From assembly GCA_041662785.1 (NCBI GenBank), contig JBAZRW010000001.1, positions 434,001 to 498,000 of the forward strand: a DNA stretch of 64,000 nt. Direction: 5' to 3'. Within the stretch, counting starts at the first letter, position 1, and each line of letters begins with the position of its first letter. Source of the stretch: Bdellovibrionales bacterium. Lineage in GTDB: Bacteria; Pseudomonadota; Alphaproteobacteria; UBA9219. The notes below the pieces were generated by a model, which ran no database searches, was not told where the DNA came from, and saw nothing but the letters and a program-made list of their open reading frames with translations. Positions 8,623 through 16,071 of this stretch are shown here, piece by piece. Made by a program: the position numbers and the translations under genes.

Positions 8623-9495
8623 ATGAAAATATCCCATGTTCTCCTTGTTGTAGGGCTTAGTGCCGCCGTGGCCTTTGGAACGGTGCGCTATGTTGCCTCG
8701 ACGGCTCCATCATCTGGGGCAGCCGCCAAAGAAAGCACTTTTGAGCGCGTGACGCGCACGGGTACAATCCGTTGCGGCTATTCCGTCTGGAATCCTCTCT
8801 TTTATATTGATCCCCAAACCAACGAAAAACGCGGCATCTTTCATGACATGATGGAAGAGGTAGGCACGCGCCTTGGTCTGAAAATTGTCTGGCAGGAGGA
8901 AATCGGCTGGGGCATGGTCACGGAAAGCGTCAGAAACGGGCGCGTTGACATGGCTTGTGCTGGCTATTGGCTTAACCCCGCGCGTATCAAGCTTGTGGCC
9001 ACATCAGCGCCTCAACTTTATTCGCCGCTTTATGTTTGGGGGCGGCAGGATGATCCCCGCCACTTTAACAATCCTGAAGAACTGAATTCGGATAAAGTGA
9101 CGGTCGTGCAAACAGAGGGCAGTGCCGAAATACAATCTGTTGCAAAACGATTTCCAAAAGCCAAGGTTCTTTCTTTGCCGGAGCTAGACACGATCTCCGA
9201 CGAAATCGAAACGCTTTTAACGAAGAAAGCCGATTTTCTCGTGGCGGACGCTTCCTCTGTAAGCACTTATACCGCCCGCAATCCGGGAAAGATCAAAAAC
9301 CTGTTTCCGTCCCAAGCCATGAATGTTTATCCGACCGTTATGCTCCTGCCGCCGGATGATTTGCGTTTTAAGGAAGTTATCGACGACACACTGCGCAATG
9401 TTGAGTATGATGGGACGCTCGATGATATTTTAAAAAAATACGGCAAGGAACATAGCTACCTACGCAACCCCTTGCCTGTGAATCGGGCTCCCTAG
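8623..9495 (+). CDS. periplasmic solute-binding protein, SBP_bac_3 (amino-acid type) family
   Basis: Extracytoplasmic binding protein of the bacterial family 3 type, which usually delivers polar amino acids to an ABC importer. The 290-residue product starts with a signal or anchor segment (MKISHVLLVVGLSAAVAFGTV). It then shows the family entry TIRCGYSVWNPLFYID, the FHDMMEEVGTRLGLKIVW helix-strand, the GRVDMACAGYWLNPARIKLVATSAPQ block and a two-lobe arrangement ending in the DILKKYGKEH helix. No permease or ATPase gene is adjacent, so it is an orphan binding protein: it may serve a transporter elsewhere or act as a sensor domain. The fold is clear; the ligand is not. Confidence 0.85.
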   Translation: MKISHVLLVVGLSAAVAFGTVRYVASTAPSSGAAAKESTFERVTRTGTIRCGYSVWNPLFYIDPQTNEKRGIFHDMMEEVGTRLGLKIVWQEEIGWGMVTESVRNGRVDMACAGYWLNPARIKLVATSAPQLYSPLYVWGRQDDPRHFNNPEELNSDKVTVVQTEGSAEIQSVAKRFPKAKVLSLPELDTISDEIETLLTKKADFLVADASSVSTYTARNPGKIKNLFPSQAMNVYPTVMLLPPDDLRFKEVIDDTLRNVEYDGTLDDILKKYGKEHSYLRNPLPVNRAP

Positions 9496-9595
9496 GGGGC
9501 TGGGCGCTAACCTTCTCGTTGTCCCTCCCCGTCATCCCAGAAAACTTTCTCTTTCCATAAGAGTTGAACGAACGACGGCGAGGGCGGCCATATAA

Positions 9596-9801
9596 TACCA
9601 ACCGCCTTTTGAAATGATCCATTAATGAAAAAAGAAAACGGGATCCCCGCTTTCGCGGGGATGACGGTAGAGGGATTAAATTAAACACAAAACCTGTCAT
9701 TCCCGCGCCCTCGTCCCGCCGCACTTGCGGCGGGCGAAAGGGCAAAGCGGGAATCCCGTTTGGTTTCTTACTCAACGAGTCGTTTCATGCGCCGTTTGGT
9801 A
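9596..9801. mobile_element. MITE-like palindromic element, copy 2
   Basis: Same family as the unit at 2539. The left end is TACCAACCGCC..., the right end ...GGCGCATGAAAC-type sequence read inverted and closing with TTTGGTA. TAA flanks both sides (9593-9595 and 9802-9804). The core contains CGGGATCCCCGC...GCGGGGATGACGG and a second palindrome in which the CCCGCCGCACTTGCGGCGGG hairpin is inserted. About 60 nt of each end can be aligned as imperfect inverted repeats. No coding capacity. Confidence 0.75.
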
Positions 9802-9804
9802 TAA

Positions 9805-10213
9805 ACACCCATTTGGCAAAATCGCTTTAAATGAGGCTAGAGCGTGTTAATAGATGTTTTGGCAGGGTAGGTTGCCGAGGACTCGAAATAACGCGCCCAT
9901 GCTCATCCCAAGCGCCGTGAGAGGCCTTCTAAAGGGACATTTCACCCTCATTATCGGAAACGCCCCTCAAACGACCTTTTGAGCACCCTAAAAGTCCCCA
10001 AAATTAACCATAATCAACAACAGGCAACAGGCCTCTTGCATAACCCATTCTCTGTCATCCCACGCCCTTTTGTTTGAGGGCGCGTATTAGCAAGAAGAAT
10101 CGACAACATAATTAACGGCCATGCCAAACCCCGCGCCATTGTCGAAAAAAAGGATTAACAACGCTCATTTATTAACAAACAGTAAACGTAACTTGTTGAA
10201 AGTAATGGGAAAG
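9805..10213. other. intergenic stretch without a recognised gene
   Basis: About 400 nt with stops in all frames at short intervals and no RNA gene recognised. The right half is rich in AAC and TTAAC runs, more AT-rich than the surrounding genes, and leads into the promoter at 10214. Nothing else is supported. Confidence 0.5.
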
Positions 10214-10242
10214 TTGTTTTGAAGTCGGATTTTTGCTATCAT
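10214..10242 (+). promoter_or_regulatory. candidate promoter with extended -10
   Basis: TTGTTT at 10214-10219, a 17-nt spacer, and TATCAT at 10237-10242 preceded by TGC, an extended -10 arrangement. It lies 86 nt ahead of the ATG at 10328. The same TTGTTT with 17-nt spacing precedes three other orphan genes here. Confidence 0.5.
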
Positions 10243-10327
10243 CCACCAGCAGACGAAAAGGTATTTGGCGCATCGCGCAACAATTAACAGGCCACGAAAT
10301 CATTTTACCAACCCACAGGGGGACGCT

Positions 10328-10777
10328 ATGTTAAACGCAAGATACTCGGAAAACACATTTTTAACGACCCCCGCGCTCGTTGTCGCGTTGCGGCTCGTGA
10401 AGGACGAAAACGAAGTGAAGCGGACAATCCCAGCTTTGCAACCTGTTGCAACTATCCTCACCGGCGAAGGCGGTTATGAGGGCGGTCGACCGCATGCTTT
10501 TGTTTATCCTCTACCGGATGGAACGCTCATCCGCCTTCGCTTCAATGGCAACAATACTTACAACTACGAGAGCGCGACAGCTATCCCCAGCACACATCCT
10601 GCGGCGAAGGCTTACGCTAAAAATCCAAATCATGAAATTGAGTTGCTTGTTGCCGAAGAAGGCGACCTTGGTCCCCGCGCTAATCCTGCCGATGTTGCAA
10701 AGCTGAAAGATCGGCTTGAAGCAGATACGCGCCGCTATCTGCAAGAGCAGGCAAACGAACGCCGCTTGAAACTTTAA
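10328..10777 (+). CDS. hypothetical protein, first gene of an orphan pair
   Basis: Not recognised. The 149-residue product is soluble and charged, with an N-terminal helix region, a central beta-rich part (FVYPLPDGTLIRLRFNGNNTYNYES) and a helical, basic C-terminus (KLKDRLEADTRRYLQEQANERRLKL). A TTG start 63 nt upstream is possible, but the ATG at 10328 has a strong AGGGGGA ribosome site 4 nt away and is preferred. It probably forms an operon with the gene at 10804 (26-nt gap). The codon style is slightly more AT-tolerant than the housekeeping neighbours, and the pair sits among repeats, which fits acquired DNA. Confidence 0.7.
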   Translation: MLNARYSENTFLTTPALVVALRLVKDENEVKRTIPALQPVATILTGEGGYEGGRPHAFVYPLPDGTLIRLRFNGNNTYNYESATAIPSTHPAAKAYAKNPNHEIELLVAEEGDLGPRANPADVAKLKDRLEADTRRYLQEQANERRLKL

Positions 10778-10803
10778 TCGTCATAGCTTCACTTTAGGGA
10801 GAA

Positions 10804-11748
10804 ATGACGATGGTTGCCAAGTGGTTGACCCCCGACGAGATTATTGACCTCATGATGGCTGCTATCCGCAAGGACGGCACAGCCGCTTGCCCCTATTTTG
10901 GCCGCGCCCATCTTTATACAGGGCCTCGTTACGAAATCCATGAGAACGGCTCGAATATCCTTCATTATGATTGGAAGCTCGGCAGCAATCACAAACGCGC
11001 CCAGTTTTTAGCTCCTGTCTTTGGAGCAAAGTTGGTTGACCATATGAATATTTCCACACAGGTTTTGGATGATATTGCTTGTTCCGGCCTTCCCGTATAC
11101 GAATACGTTATAAAATCGTTTGCAGATCAAAAAAAGCCGAAGGACAAAGCCGTTGCAGAAGCCGACTACATCATGCGTGTCGCTTCAAAATATTTCGTTG
11201 ACGGCCTTTGGGGTCATGTGACGACTTCCGTTTGCGGTGCAGGGCGTGACCGCATTTTCTTTGATACCGAATTTCCACGGCTTGGCGTTCAGGCTGTTGA
11301 TCTTATCACAGGCCTTGCAAAATCCCGCGATATTGAAGATGTCAATGAAGGCTCGATCATGGACATTCGCAAGCTGTTCAAGCTGAATGCGATTGAGACG
11401 GCCTATCGCGTTGTTTGCGTGAGCGAGCAAGACTTGCTCAATAGAACCGCATGGGATTTAGCCTCGGAAAGAATCATGCGAGAATGTCTGGCCGTTGAAG
11501 AATTTTACATGATCGACCGTCAAAAAGGATGGAAGGTTGCGGCGAAAGAATTGTTCAACGGTGGCATTCCCGTGCCGGAGCTTGTTCGATTGGATCGTAA
11601 GCTGAACCGCCAAGACCGCGCTGCCAAGCGTTCACCGAAATATTGTGGAAGTCCCGCTGAACGCCTTTCTCAGAAAGAATCCAAATTGATGCATTTCGTA
11701 ACAACGATTGCCGCAAGGACAGCCAGCGCGACCGTTGCCCCGCGTTAA
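10804..11748 (+). CDS. hypothetical protein, second gene of an orphan pair
   Basis: Not recognised. The 314-residue product appears cytoplasmic, with mixed helix and strand, a cysteine/histidine-sprinkled N-terminal half (ACPYFGRAHLYTGPRYEIHENG), and a basic tail (RLDRKLNRQDRAAKRSPKYCGS) ending in the motif ERLSQKESKLMHFVTTIAAR around residues 286-305. The same motif recurs, largely with third-position changes, in a short reading frame 45 nt downstream. An AGGGAG ribosome site precedes the ATG. It is probably co-transcribed with the 10328 gene. I can propose no function; DNA- or RNA-binding is conceivable from the basic tail but unsupported. Confidence 0.7.
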   Translation: MTMVAKWLTPDEIIDLMMAAIRKDGTAACPYFGRAHLYTGPRYEIHENGSNILHYDWKLGSNHKRAQFLAPVFGAKLVDHMNISTQVLDDIACSGLPVYEYVIKSFADQKKPKDKAVAEADYIMRVASKYFVDGLWGHVTTSVCGAGRDRIFFDTEFPRLGVQAVDLITGLAKSRDIEDVNEGSIMDIRKLFKLNAIETAYRVVCVSEQDLLNRTAWDLASERIMRECLAVEEFYMIDRQKGWKVAAKELFNGGIPVPELVRLDRKLNRQDRAAKRSPKYCGSPAERLSQKESKLMHFVTTIAARTASATVAPR

Positions 11749-11792
11749 GACGAGGAAAAAGCCAACGGTTTCTTTGATTTTTGGCTGGCTAT

Positions 11793-11924
11793 ATGCCTTA
11801 TGGCGAAGAAAAAAATCAGCCCCCTTACCCCCCCGAGCGTCTTTCGCAAAAAGAAGCTAAATTGCTACTTTTCGTAATGACGATTGCGACGCGCTCTTCA
11901 CAAGAAAGAAGGCTAATCCCTTAA
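11793..11924 (+). CDS. 43-residue reading frame repeating the ERLSQKE motif of the preceding gene (small gene or remnant)
   Basis: Begins MPYGEEKNQPPYPP, then ERLSQKEAKLLLFVMTIATR, matching the last third of the 10804 product's motif position for position (ERLSQKE.KL..FV.TIA.R). Most nucleotide differences from the upstream copy fall in third codon positions (GAA/GAG, CGC/CGT, CAG/CAA), which suggests the protein sequence was kept under selection after duplication. No good ribosome site is visible. It may instead be the C-terminal remnant of a deleted paralogue. Confidence 0.45.
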   Translation: MPYGEEKNQPPYPPERLSQKEAKLLLFVMTIATRSSQERRLIP

Positions 11925-11943
11925 AAAAGGAGTGTTTCCCAAA

Positions 11944-11971
11944 ACCAACTCTTGAAATGTTTTGGGCATAA
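11944..11971. repeat. 28-bp direct repeat, left copy
   Basis: ACCAACTCTTGAAATG... ending GGGCATAA. The same sequence with one mismatch recurs at 12814-12841 beyond the next gene. The two copies bracket the 12089 gene with 842 nt between them. Confidence 0.8.
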
Positions 11972-12005
11972 TTCTGCGTTAATTGGCATGAAAGTATTAA
12001 ACGCA

Positions 12006-12034
12006 TTGTTTTTTTCGATAAAAAAACATAGTTT
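12006..12034 (+). promoter_or_regulatory. weak candidate promoter for the 12089 gene
   Basis: TTGTTT at 12006-12011, a 17-nt spacer and TAGTTT at 12029-12034. The -10 box is poor, but spacing and -35 box match the promoters at 10214, 29453 and 39006. Confidence 0.3.
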
Positions 12035-12088
12035 CAGTCCAGCGGCTCATATCAGGTTGTTCTTATTATTTTTAAGGAGTGCTTACAC

Positions 12089-12793
12089 ATGATTCAAGAC
12101 AATGTTTGCCCTGTTAGCTCTATGGCAGAAGATAAAACAGAAAGCGATTTTCAAAAAAAGAAAGAGAAAAGAGCCGTTCTCATACAAAGAATGGCTGCGG
12201 TGGCGGGATACATCACCCTGCCCGTTGGCCTTTTTTATATGGACCACCCCATGTTGTTAACCGCCATGGCTGCGTGTCACGCCTTTGGGGCGTTTGCAGT
12301 GTCTTTATTGTCTGCTCTTGATCCGGATGATCCGTTCCCTTCGACTTCTTCAGCAAATTGGGAACAGAGTCCGACGGCAGGGTTTGGCCGTGCCTATCTT
12401 GCCGCAGGGATTCTCTCCCTTAGTGTAGCTGCCGGCATGGAGCTTACCGCTGACAAACGAATTTCTCACAGCATGGCCAATCAGATATCTCAATCACAGC
12501 CATCAGGGGCGACCCCCTTATCCAAGGGAAAGCAATGTCGGATGGGCGTTCCCTATCATTATTTCCCCTTTGATTGGATGTACGATGGTGTCGAAGGACC
12601 CTCTGCTGTGGTGACGGTTGAGGACACAAAACTGTCTTATGCAAAAGATGGCGCTTCCGTTTTATCGGGAACGATGGATGTTTCGGGATGGCGTATCAAC
12701 TGTATTACAGGAACACCTAAGGTGCTAAGAGGGCAGATTTCTTTCAAGCAAACCACATTGTCCAACGGCATGAGTCGTTTTGAAGCAAAATAA
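12089..12793 (+). CDS. uncharacterised membrane protein bracketed by direct repeats
   Basis: Not recognised. The 234-residue product has a charged N-terminus (KTESDFQKKKEKRAVLIQR), a hydrophobic hairpin around residues 36-78 (MAAVAGYITLPVGLFYM and LLTAMAACHAFGAFAVSLLSAL), a third hydrophobic segment near 105-120 (YLAAGILSLSVAAGM) and a C-terminal soluble domain of ~110 residues with two cysteines (KQCRMG and INCITG) that could form a disulfide if exported. An AAGGAG ribosome site lies 11 nt before the ATG. The gene stands alone between 28-bp direct repeats and resembles the 29513 product in general layout. Confidence 0.7.
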   Translation: MIQDNVCPVSSMAEDKTESDFQKKKEKRAVLIQRMAAVAGYITLPVGLFYMDHPMLLTAMAACHAFGAFAVSLLSALDPDDPFPSTSSANWEQSPTAGFGRAYLAAGILSLSVAAGMELTADKRISHSMANQISQSQPSGATPLSKGKQCRMGVPYHYFPFDWMYDGVEGPSAVVTVEDTKLSYAKDGASVLSGTMDVSGWRINCITGTPKVLRGQISFKQTTLSNGMSRFEAK

Positions 12794-12813
12794 GAACGTG
12801 ACTTTTTGCCCCT

Positions 12814-12841
12814 ACCAACTCTTGAAATGTTTTGGGCGTAA
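12814..12841. repeat. 28-bp direct repeat, right copy
   Basis: Second copy of the repeat at 11944-11971, differing at one base (GGGCGTAA for GGGCATAA). It lies between the end of the 12089 gene and the end of the LpoA-like gene. Confidence 0.8.
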
Positions 12842-12852
12842 CGGGCTAAACC

Positions 12853-14088
12853 CTATCTCGTAAACGCTGTCGGGGCGGGATCGGCCACGCGGGTTTCTGT
12901 CCCCGTGACTTCAATCACCGCAAGGCCGCGCTCAATCTGACCCGTTTCCATCAAACGGAAAACGCCATCGATGCCCGCAAAGCCAGAGGGTGAGGTGAGC
13001 GTCGCGTTGTCGTAGCGCAATCCATGACGTGCCAAAACAACCGCCAAGGCTGTGGCGTCAAACGCCAAGGTCGCCAACCGTGGCGCGGGCTGACCATAGG
13101 TCGATTGATAGGTGGTCATAAACTTTTCACGCGCTGTCGGATCGGGTGCGGCGAACCAGCCGCCTTCCAACAGGGGCTGTCCCTCGGCCACATGCGGCTC
13201 ATCCCACAGACCCGTGCCGATAAGGCGCACATGTCCTTTTTCAAAACCGGCTCCGGCCAGTTGGCCTGCAATCGTTCGAAGCGCTGCGCCGCCAAAGGGA
13301 ACAAAGACGGCCTCAATCTCGTCTTTATGCGACGCGAGGGCGGCCACCGTCGCGGGGGTTTCCGTGGCGACGATCACGCCGCCCGACTCTCTGACGGCCT
13401 CGTCAAAGGCATCCATAACCAGCTTGCCATAGGGCCCCGTGGGTGCGACGGCGGCAAAGTGGCGAACGCCTTGGCTGACAGCAAAGGCAATAACGCGCTT
13501 CACCTGTGGCGCAGGGGCAAAGCCCATAACAAAGGCTCCGTTTTCTGCTAGCGACACATCGGTTGAAAGGGCCAAAAGGCTGACGCCCGATGGCTTGATC
13601 ACGCTTTTGACGGCGGCGACATCGCCTGCGAACAAAGGCCCGATGATCAGTTGCGCGCCGCTGGCAAGCGCCTCCCCCGCGGCCTGCACAGCGCCAGCTG
13701 GCGTTCCCTTAGTATCGCGGGGCATCAGCTCAAAGTCCTTGGATCCCATTTCAAAAACAGTCAGCTGGGCGGCATTCACCATGGCTTGCCCCAAAGGGGC
13801 GCTTTTGCCGGACAGGGGAACAAGAAGGGCGACCTTTTGCGCAAGGACGCTTTGCCCCACGGGCATGGCGTTAGGGGGGGCAGGGGTATAATAAGGGTTG
13901 TTTTTATAAGCGGCGACGTCTTTTGCGGATTGTGCGGATAAGGCTGCCGTTTCCGGCGTTGAGATGTTCCTGTGATCCTGTATGATACCAAGGCTTGAAC
14001 AGCCCCCCGCCATCAGGATCAAAAGAAGAGCCCATGACAAAGAAAGACATTTTTTTGACAAAAGAGAACGAAAAAAAGAAGAAGGCAT
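12853..14088 (-). CDS. LpoA/LppC-like penicillin-binding protein activator lipoprotein
   Basis: Outer-membrane lipoprotein with a periplasmic-binding-protein fold; in the family, LpoA stimulates the class A penicillin-binding protein PBP1a. The 411-residue product (from the ATG at 14088) has a basic signal peptide ending in the lipobox MAGGC. The type I binding-protein domain follows: VALLVPLSGKSAPLGQAMVNAAQLTVFE, GAQLIIGPLFAGDVAAV and HFAAVAPTGPYGKLVMDAFDEAV. The N-terminal TPR domain of gammaproteobacterial LpoA is absent, as is usual in alphaproteobacteria. It is divergent from rsmI, the same pairing known from E. coli (lpoA/rsmI). Upstream in-frame codons would lengthen it past the signal peptide and are not favoured. 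The two genes overlap at their 5' ends. Confidence 0.85.
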   Translation of the reverse strand: MPSSFFRSLLSKKCLSLSWALLLILMAGGCSSLGIIQDHRNISTPETAALSAQSAKDVAAYKNNPYYTPAPPNAMPVGQSVLAQKVALLVPLSGKSAPLGQAMVNAAQLTVFEMGSKDFELMPRDTKGTPAGAVQAAGEALASGAQLIIGPLFAGDVAAVKSVIKPSGVSLLALSTDVSLAENGAFVMGFAPAPQVKRVIAFAVSQGVRHFAAVAPTGPYGKLVMDAFDEAVRESGGVIVATETPATVAALASHKDEIEAVFVPFGGAALRTIAGQLAGAGFEKGHVRLIGTGLWDEPHVAEGQPLLEGGWFAAPDPTAREKFMTTYQSTYGQPAPRLATLAFDATALAVVLARHGLRYDNATLTSPSGFAGIDGVFRLMETGQIERGLAVIEVTGTETRVADPAPTAFTR

Positions 14089-15002
14089 GGCCGGATTTCT
14101 CTCTTTGGGGACAACGATTGATCCAAGGTAGCCAAGATAACGAGTCAAGTAAACAAGCAACCCTGCCCCCTGCCCTTTATGTGGTGGCGACGCCGATTGG
14201 CCATTTAGGTGACATTTCTTTACGAGCGCTTTGGACACTTTCACAGGTTGATGCGGTTTTATGCGAAGACACGCGCGTGACGGGCGGCCTGTTGCATCAT
14301 TACGGAATCAAAAAGCCATTGATTTCCTGCCATGATCATAATGAGGCCTCGCGCAGCCTTGAGGTGATGGCAAGGCTTGCCGCAGGCGAACGGCTTGCGC
14401 TTGTCAGTGATGCGGGGACGCCACTTATTTCCGATCCGGGCTTTCGTCTGGTGCGTGCCTGTCGGCTGGCGGGGCATGAGGTGATCGCTCTGCCGGGCGC
14501 GAGTGCGGTTCTAACGGCGCTGGCCAGCAGCGGCTTGGCGACGGATCGTTTTTTGTTTGTCGGCTTTTTGCCCGTGAAAACCAAGGCGCGGCAGCAGGCC
14601 TTGCAAGAGGCCTCGCGAACAAAAGCCACTTTAGTGTTTTATGAATCCGCGCAAAGGCTCGCCGCGACGCTGGCGGACATGGCGGCCGTTTTGTCCGGCA
14701 CGCGCATGGCCACGATGGCACGAGAGCTAACCAAACTGCATGAGGAAGTCGTAACCGCGCCATTGGCAGAGCTTGCCGCGCGGTATGGCGAGGCCGACGC
14801 GCCGCCCAAGGGGGAAGTTGTCATCCTTGTGGAGGCTGGCGAAGAGCAAACGCTTTCTGACGAGGACATCGATCAGGCTTTGCGCGAGGCGCTGAAAACA
14901 CTCAGCGTGCGCGATGCGGCGGCCACGGTTGCGGCGGCGCTGGGGCTTAAAAAGACCGCAACCTATCAAAAAGCGCTGAATTTGGTCGAAAACGACGCCT
15001 AA
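14034..15002 (+). CDS. rsmI: 16S rRNA (cytidine-1402 2'-O)-methyltransferase RsmI
   Basis: Modifies C1402 in the decoding centre of 16S rRNA using S-adenosylmethionine (tetrapyrrole methylase fold). Clear family blocks: LYVVATPIGHLGDISLRAL, EDTRVTGGLLHHYGI, LVSDAGTPLISDPGFRLVRA, ALPGASAVLTALASSGL and TLVFYESAQRLAATL. The ATG at 14034 gives 322 residues with an unconserved, lysine-rich N-terminal extension of ~50 residues that overlaps the divergent LpoA-like gene by 55 nt. A TTG at 14118 with a GGGGA ribosome site 7 nt away would give a start much closer to that of known RsmI proteins, so the real start is uncertain. The function is secure. Confidence 0.95.
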   Translation: MTKKDIFLTKENEKKKKAWPDFSLWGQRLIQGSQDNESSKQATLPPALYVVATPIGHLGDISLRALWTLSQVDAVLCEDTRVTGGLLHHYGIKKPLISCHDHNEASRSLEVMARLAAGERLALVSDAGTPLISDPGFRLVRACRLAGHEVIALPGASAVLTALASSGLATDRFLFVGFLPVKTKARQQALQEASRTKATLVFYESAQRLAATLADMAAVLSGTRMATMARELTKLHEEVVTAPLAELAARYGEADAPPKGEVVILVEAGEEQTLSDEDIDQALREALKTLSVRDAAATVAAALGLKKTATYQKALNLVENDA

Positions 15003-15044
15003 AACGACCTGTTTTGACCCTCTTTTTTGGCCTTTTCTTGCTAT

Positions 15045-15073
15045 TTGACAGGGGGGGCTTGGATTCGCTATAA
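15045..15073 (+). promoter_or_regulatory. strong sigma70 promoter of rpsD
   Basis: TTGACA at 15045-15050, a 17-nt spacer containing a G7 run, and CTATAA at 15068-15073. This is the best consensus promoter seen in the window, fitting a ribosomal protein gene. Transcription would begin near 15080, leaving an untranslated leader of ~150 nt. Confidence 0.8.
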
Positions 15074-15084
15074 GCCCTCATTCC

Positions 15085-15170
15085 CGAAAACGTGGACAGT
15101 CTCGGTTTTCCTTATGAAAACGCGTCGGCCTGTCCCGTCTTGATCAAAAGGACCAAGACCTATCGGGACA
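15085..15170 (+). promoter_or_regulatory. structured leader of rpsD, possible S4 autoregulatory RNA
   Basis: Two hairpins are visible in the leader: GAAAAC at 15086-15091 with GTTTTC at 15105-15110, and a longer one in which TGTCCCG (15131-15137) pairs with CGGGACA (15164-15170) and an inner GTCTTG pairs with CAAGAC. Protein S4 represses its own messenger in several bacteria by binding leader structures. Whether this leader does so is inference. Confidence 0.4.
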
Positions 15171-15233
15171 ATGAAGAGCCAGTGCCTTTTTTTACGATGC
15201 ACTTTTGGCGCGATAAAGAAGAAAGACCCAACA

Positions 15234-15848
15234 ATGACGAAACGTCTTGAATCCAAGCATAAAATCGACCGCCGCCTTGGCGTCAACCTTTGGGGCCGCG
15301 CTAAAAGCCCGCTTAACAAACGCGATTATCGCCCCGGCCAGCATGGTCAGCGCCGCACGAAGCCTACGGATTTCGGCATTCAGTTGCACGCTAAGCAACG
15401 CCTTCGCGGCTATTATGGCAATGTCGGCGAACGTCAATTCCTGCGTTATTACAAAGACGCGCTGCGCCGCAAGGGCGATAACGGAGAAAACTTGATCCAG
15501 TTGCTAGAGCGCCGCTTGGACGCCGTTGTTTATCGCATGAAGTTTACGGCCACCGTTTTTGCTGCGCGTCAGCTGGTGAACCATGGCCATGTTCTTGTGA
15601 ACGGGAAGAAGGTCAACATCGCATCCTATCAAATCCAAGAAGGCGATGTTGTTGAGCTTCGTGCCAAGGCCAAGCAAATGGCCCCTGTTCTGATGGCCGT
15701 GGCGCTGACAGAGCGTGATGTTCCTGACTATATCCAAGTCGATCACAAGGAAATGAAGGGTACGTTCGTTCGCATTCCGAAAATGGACGAAGTCCCCTAT
15801 CCGGTGCAGATGGAGCCCAATCTGGTGGTTGAATACTACTCAAGGTAA
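15234..15848 (+). CDS. rpsD: 30S ribosomal protein S4
   Basis: Primary 16S rRNA-binding protein that nucleates assembly of the small-subunit body. The 204-residue product starts MTKRLESKHKIDRRLGVNLWG and has the S4 RNA-binding domain around residues 95-160 (LERRLDAVVYRMKFTATVFAARQLVNHGHVLVNGKKVNIASYQIQ), ending VPYPVQMEPNLVVEYYSR. It lacks the zinc cysteines of some S4 proteins. An in-frame ATG at 15171 would add 21 residues not found in the family, so the ATG at 15234 is chosen. It is monocistronic, with its own strong promoter and terminator, as usual outside the gammaproteobacterial alpha operon. Confidence 0.97.
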   Translation: MTKRLESKHKIDRRLGVNLWGRAKSPLNKRDYRPGQHGQRRTKPTDFGIQLHAKQRLRGYYGNVGERQFLRYYKDALRRKGDNGENLIQLLERRLDAVVYRMKFTATVFAARQLVNHGHVLVNGKKVNIASYQIQEGDVVELRAKAKQMAPVLMAVALTERDVPDYIQVDHKEMKGTFVRIPKMDEVPYPVQMEPNLVVEYYSR

Positions 15849-15866
15849 TTTGCGCCTTTGTTTTGA

Positions 15867-15909
15867 GAAAAAGGGGTGGAAAGGCAGCTTTCCGCCCCTT
15901 TTCATTTTT
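15867..15909 (+). terminator. intrinsic terminator after rpsD
   Basis: Stem AAAAGGGG.GGAAAG with CTTTCC.CCCCTTTT (one mismatch) around a GCAG loop, followed by CATTTTT, 19 nt after the rpsD stop. Confidence 0.85.
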
Positions 15910-15931
15910 CGCCCTACCCAATAAGGAAAGT

Positions 15932-15998
15932 CCATGAAAGCAAAAGGCAATGAATCACCAGCCTTTTGATTTTGTATAATTTTTTATTGCTTTCATGG
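15932..15998. promoter_or_regulatory. nested inverted repeats with a TATAAT box, upstream of the 55-residue gene
   Basis: The outer 12-bp arms CCATGAAAGCAA (15932-15943) and TTGCTTTCATGG (15987-15998) are perfect. Inside, CAAAAGGC and GCCTTTTG form a second perfect 8-bp pair, overlapping the outer arm by CAA, so the two stems compete for those bases. The interval between the inner and outer right arms contains TTGTATAATTTTTT, a good -10 box. A short CCTTAA/TTAAGG hairpin follows. This could be a paired operator around a promoter or a switchable RNA structure. Confidence 0.5.
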
Positions 15999-16071
15999 AG
16001 AAAAAGCCTTAATCTCTTGTTAAGGAAGAGTTGGGGGATTCTCCTGCTTTTTATTTTTTGAGGAGGCTTTC

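Noticed and set aside
9377..9775. 132-codon minus-strand frame
   Set aside because: Made of the second MITE-like element and antisense of the solute-binding protein gene.
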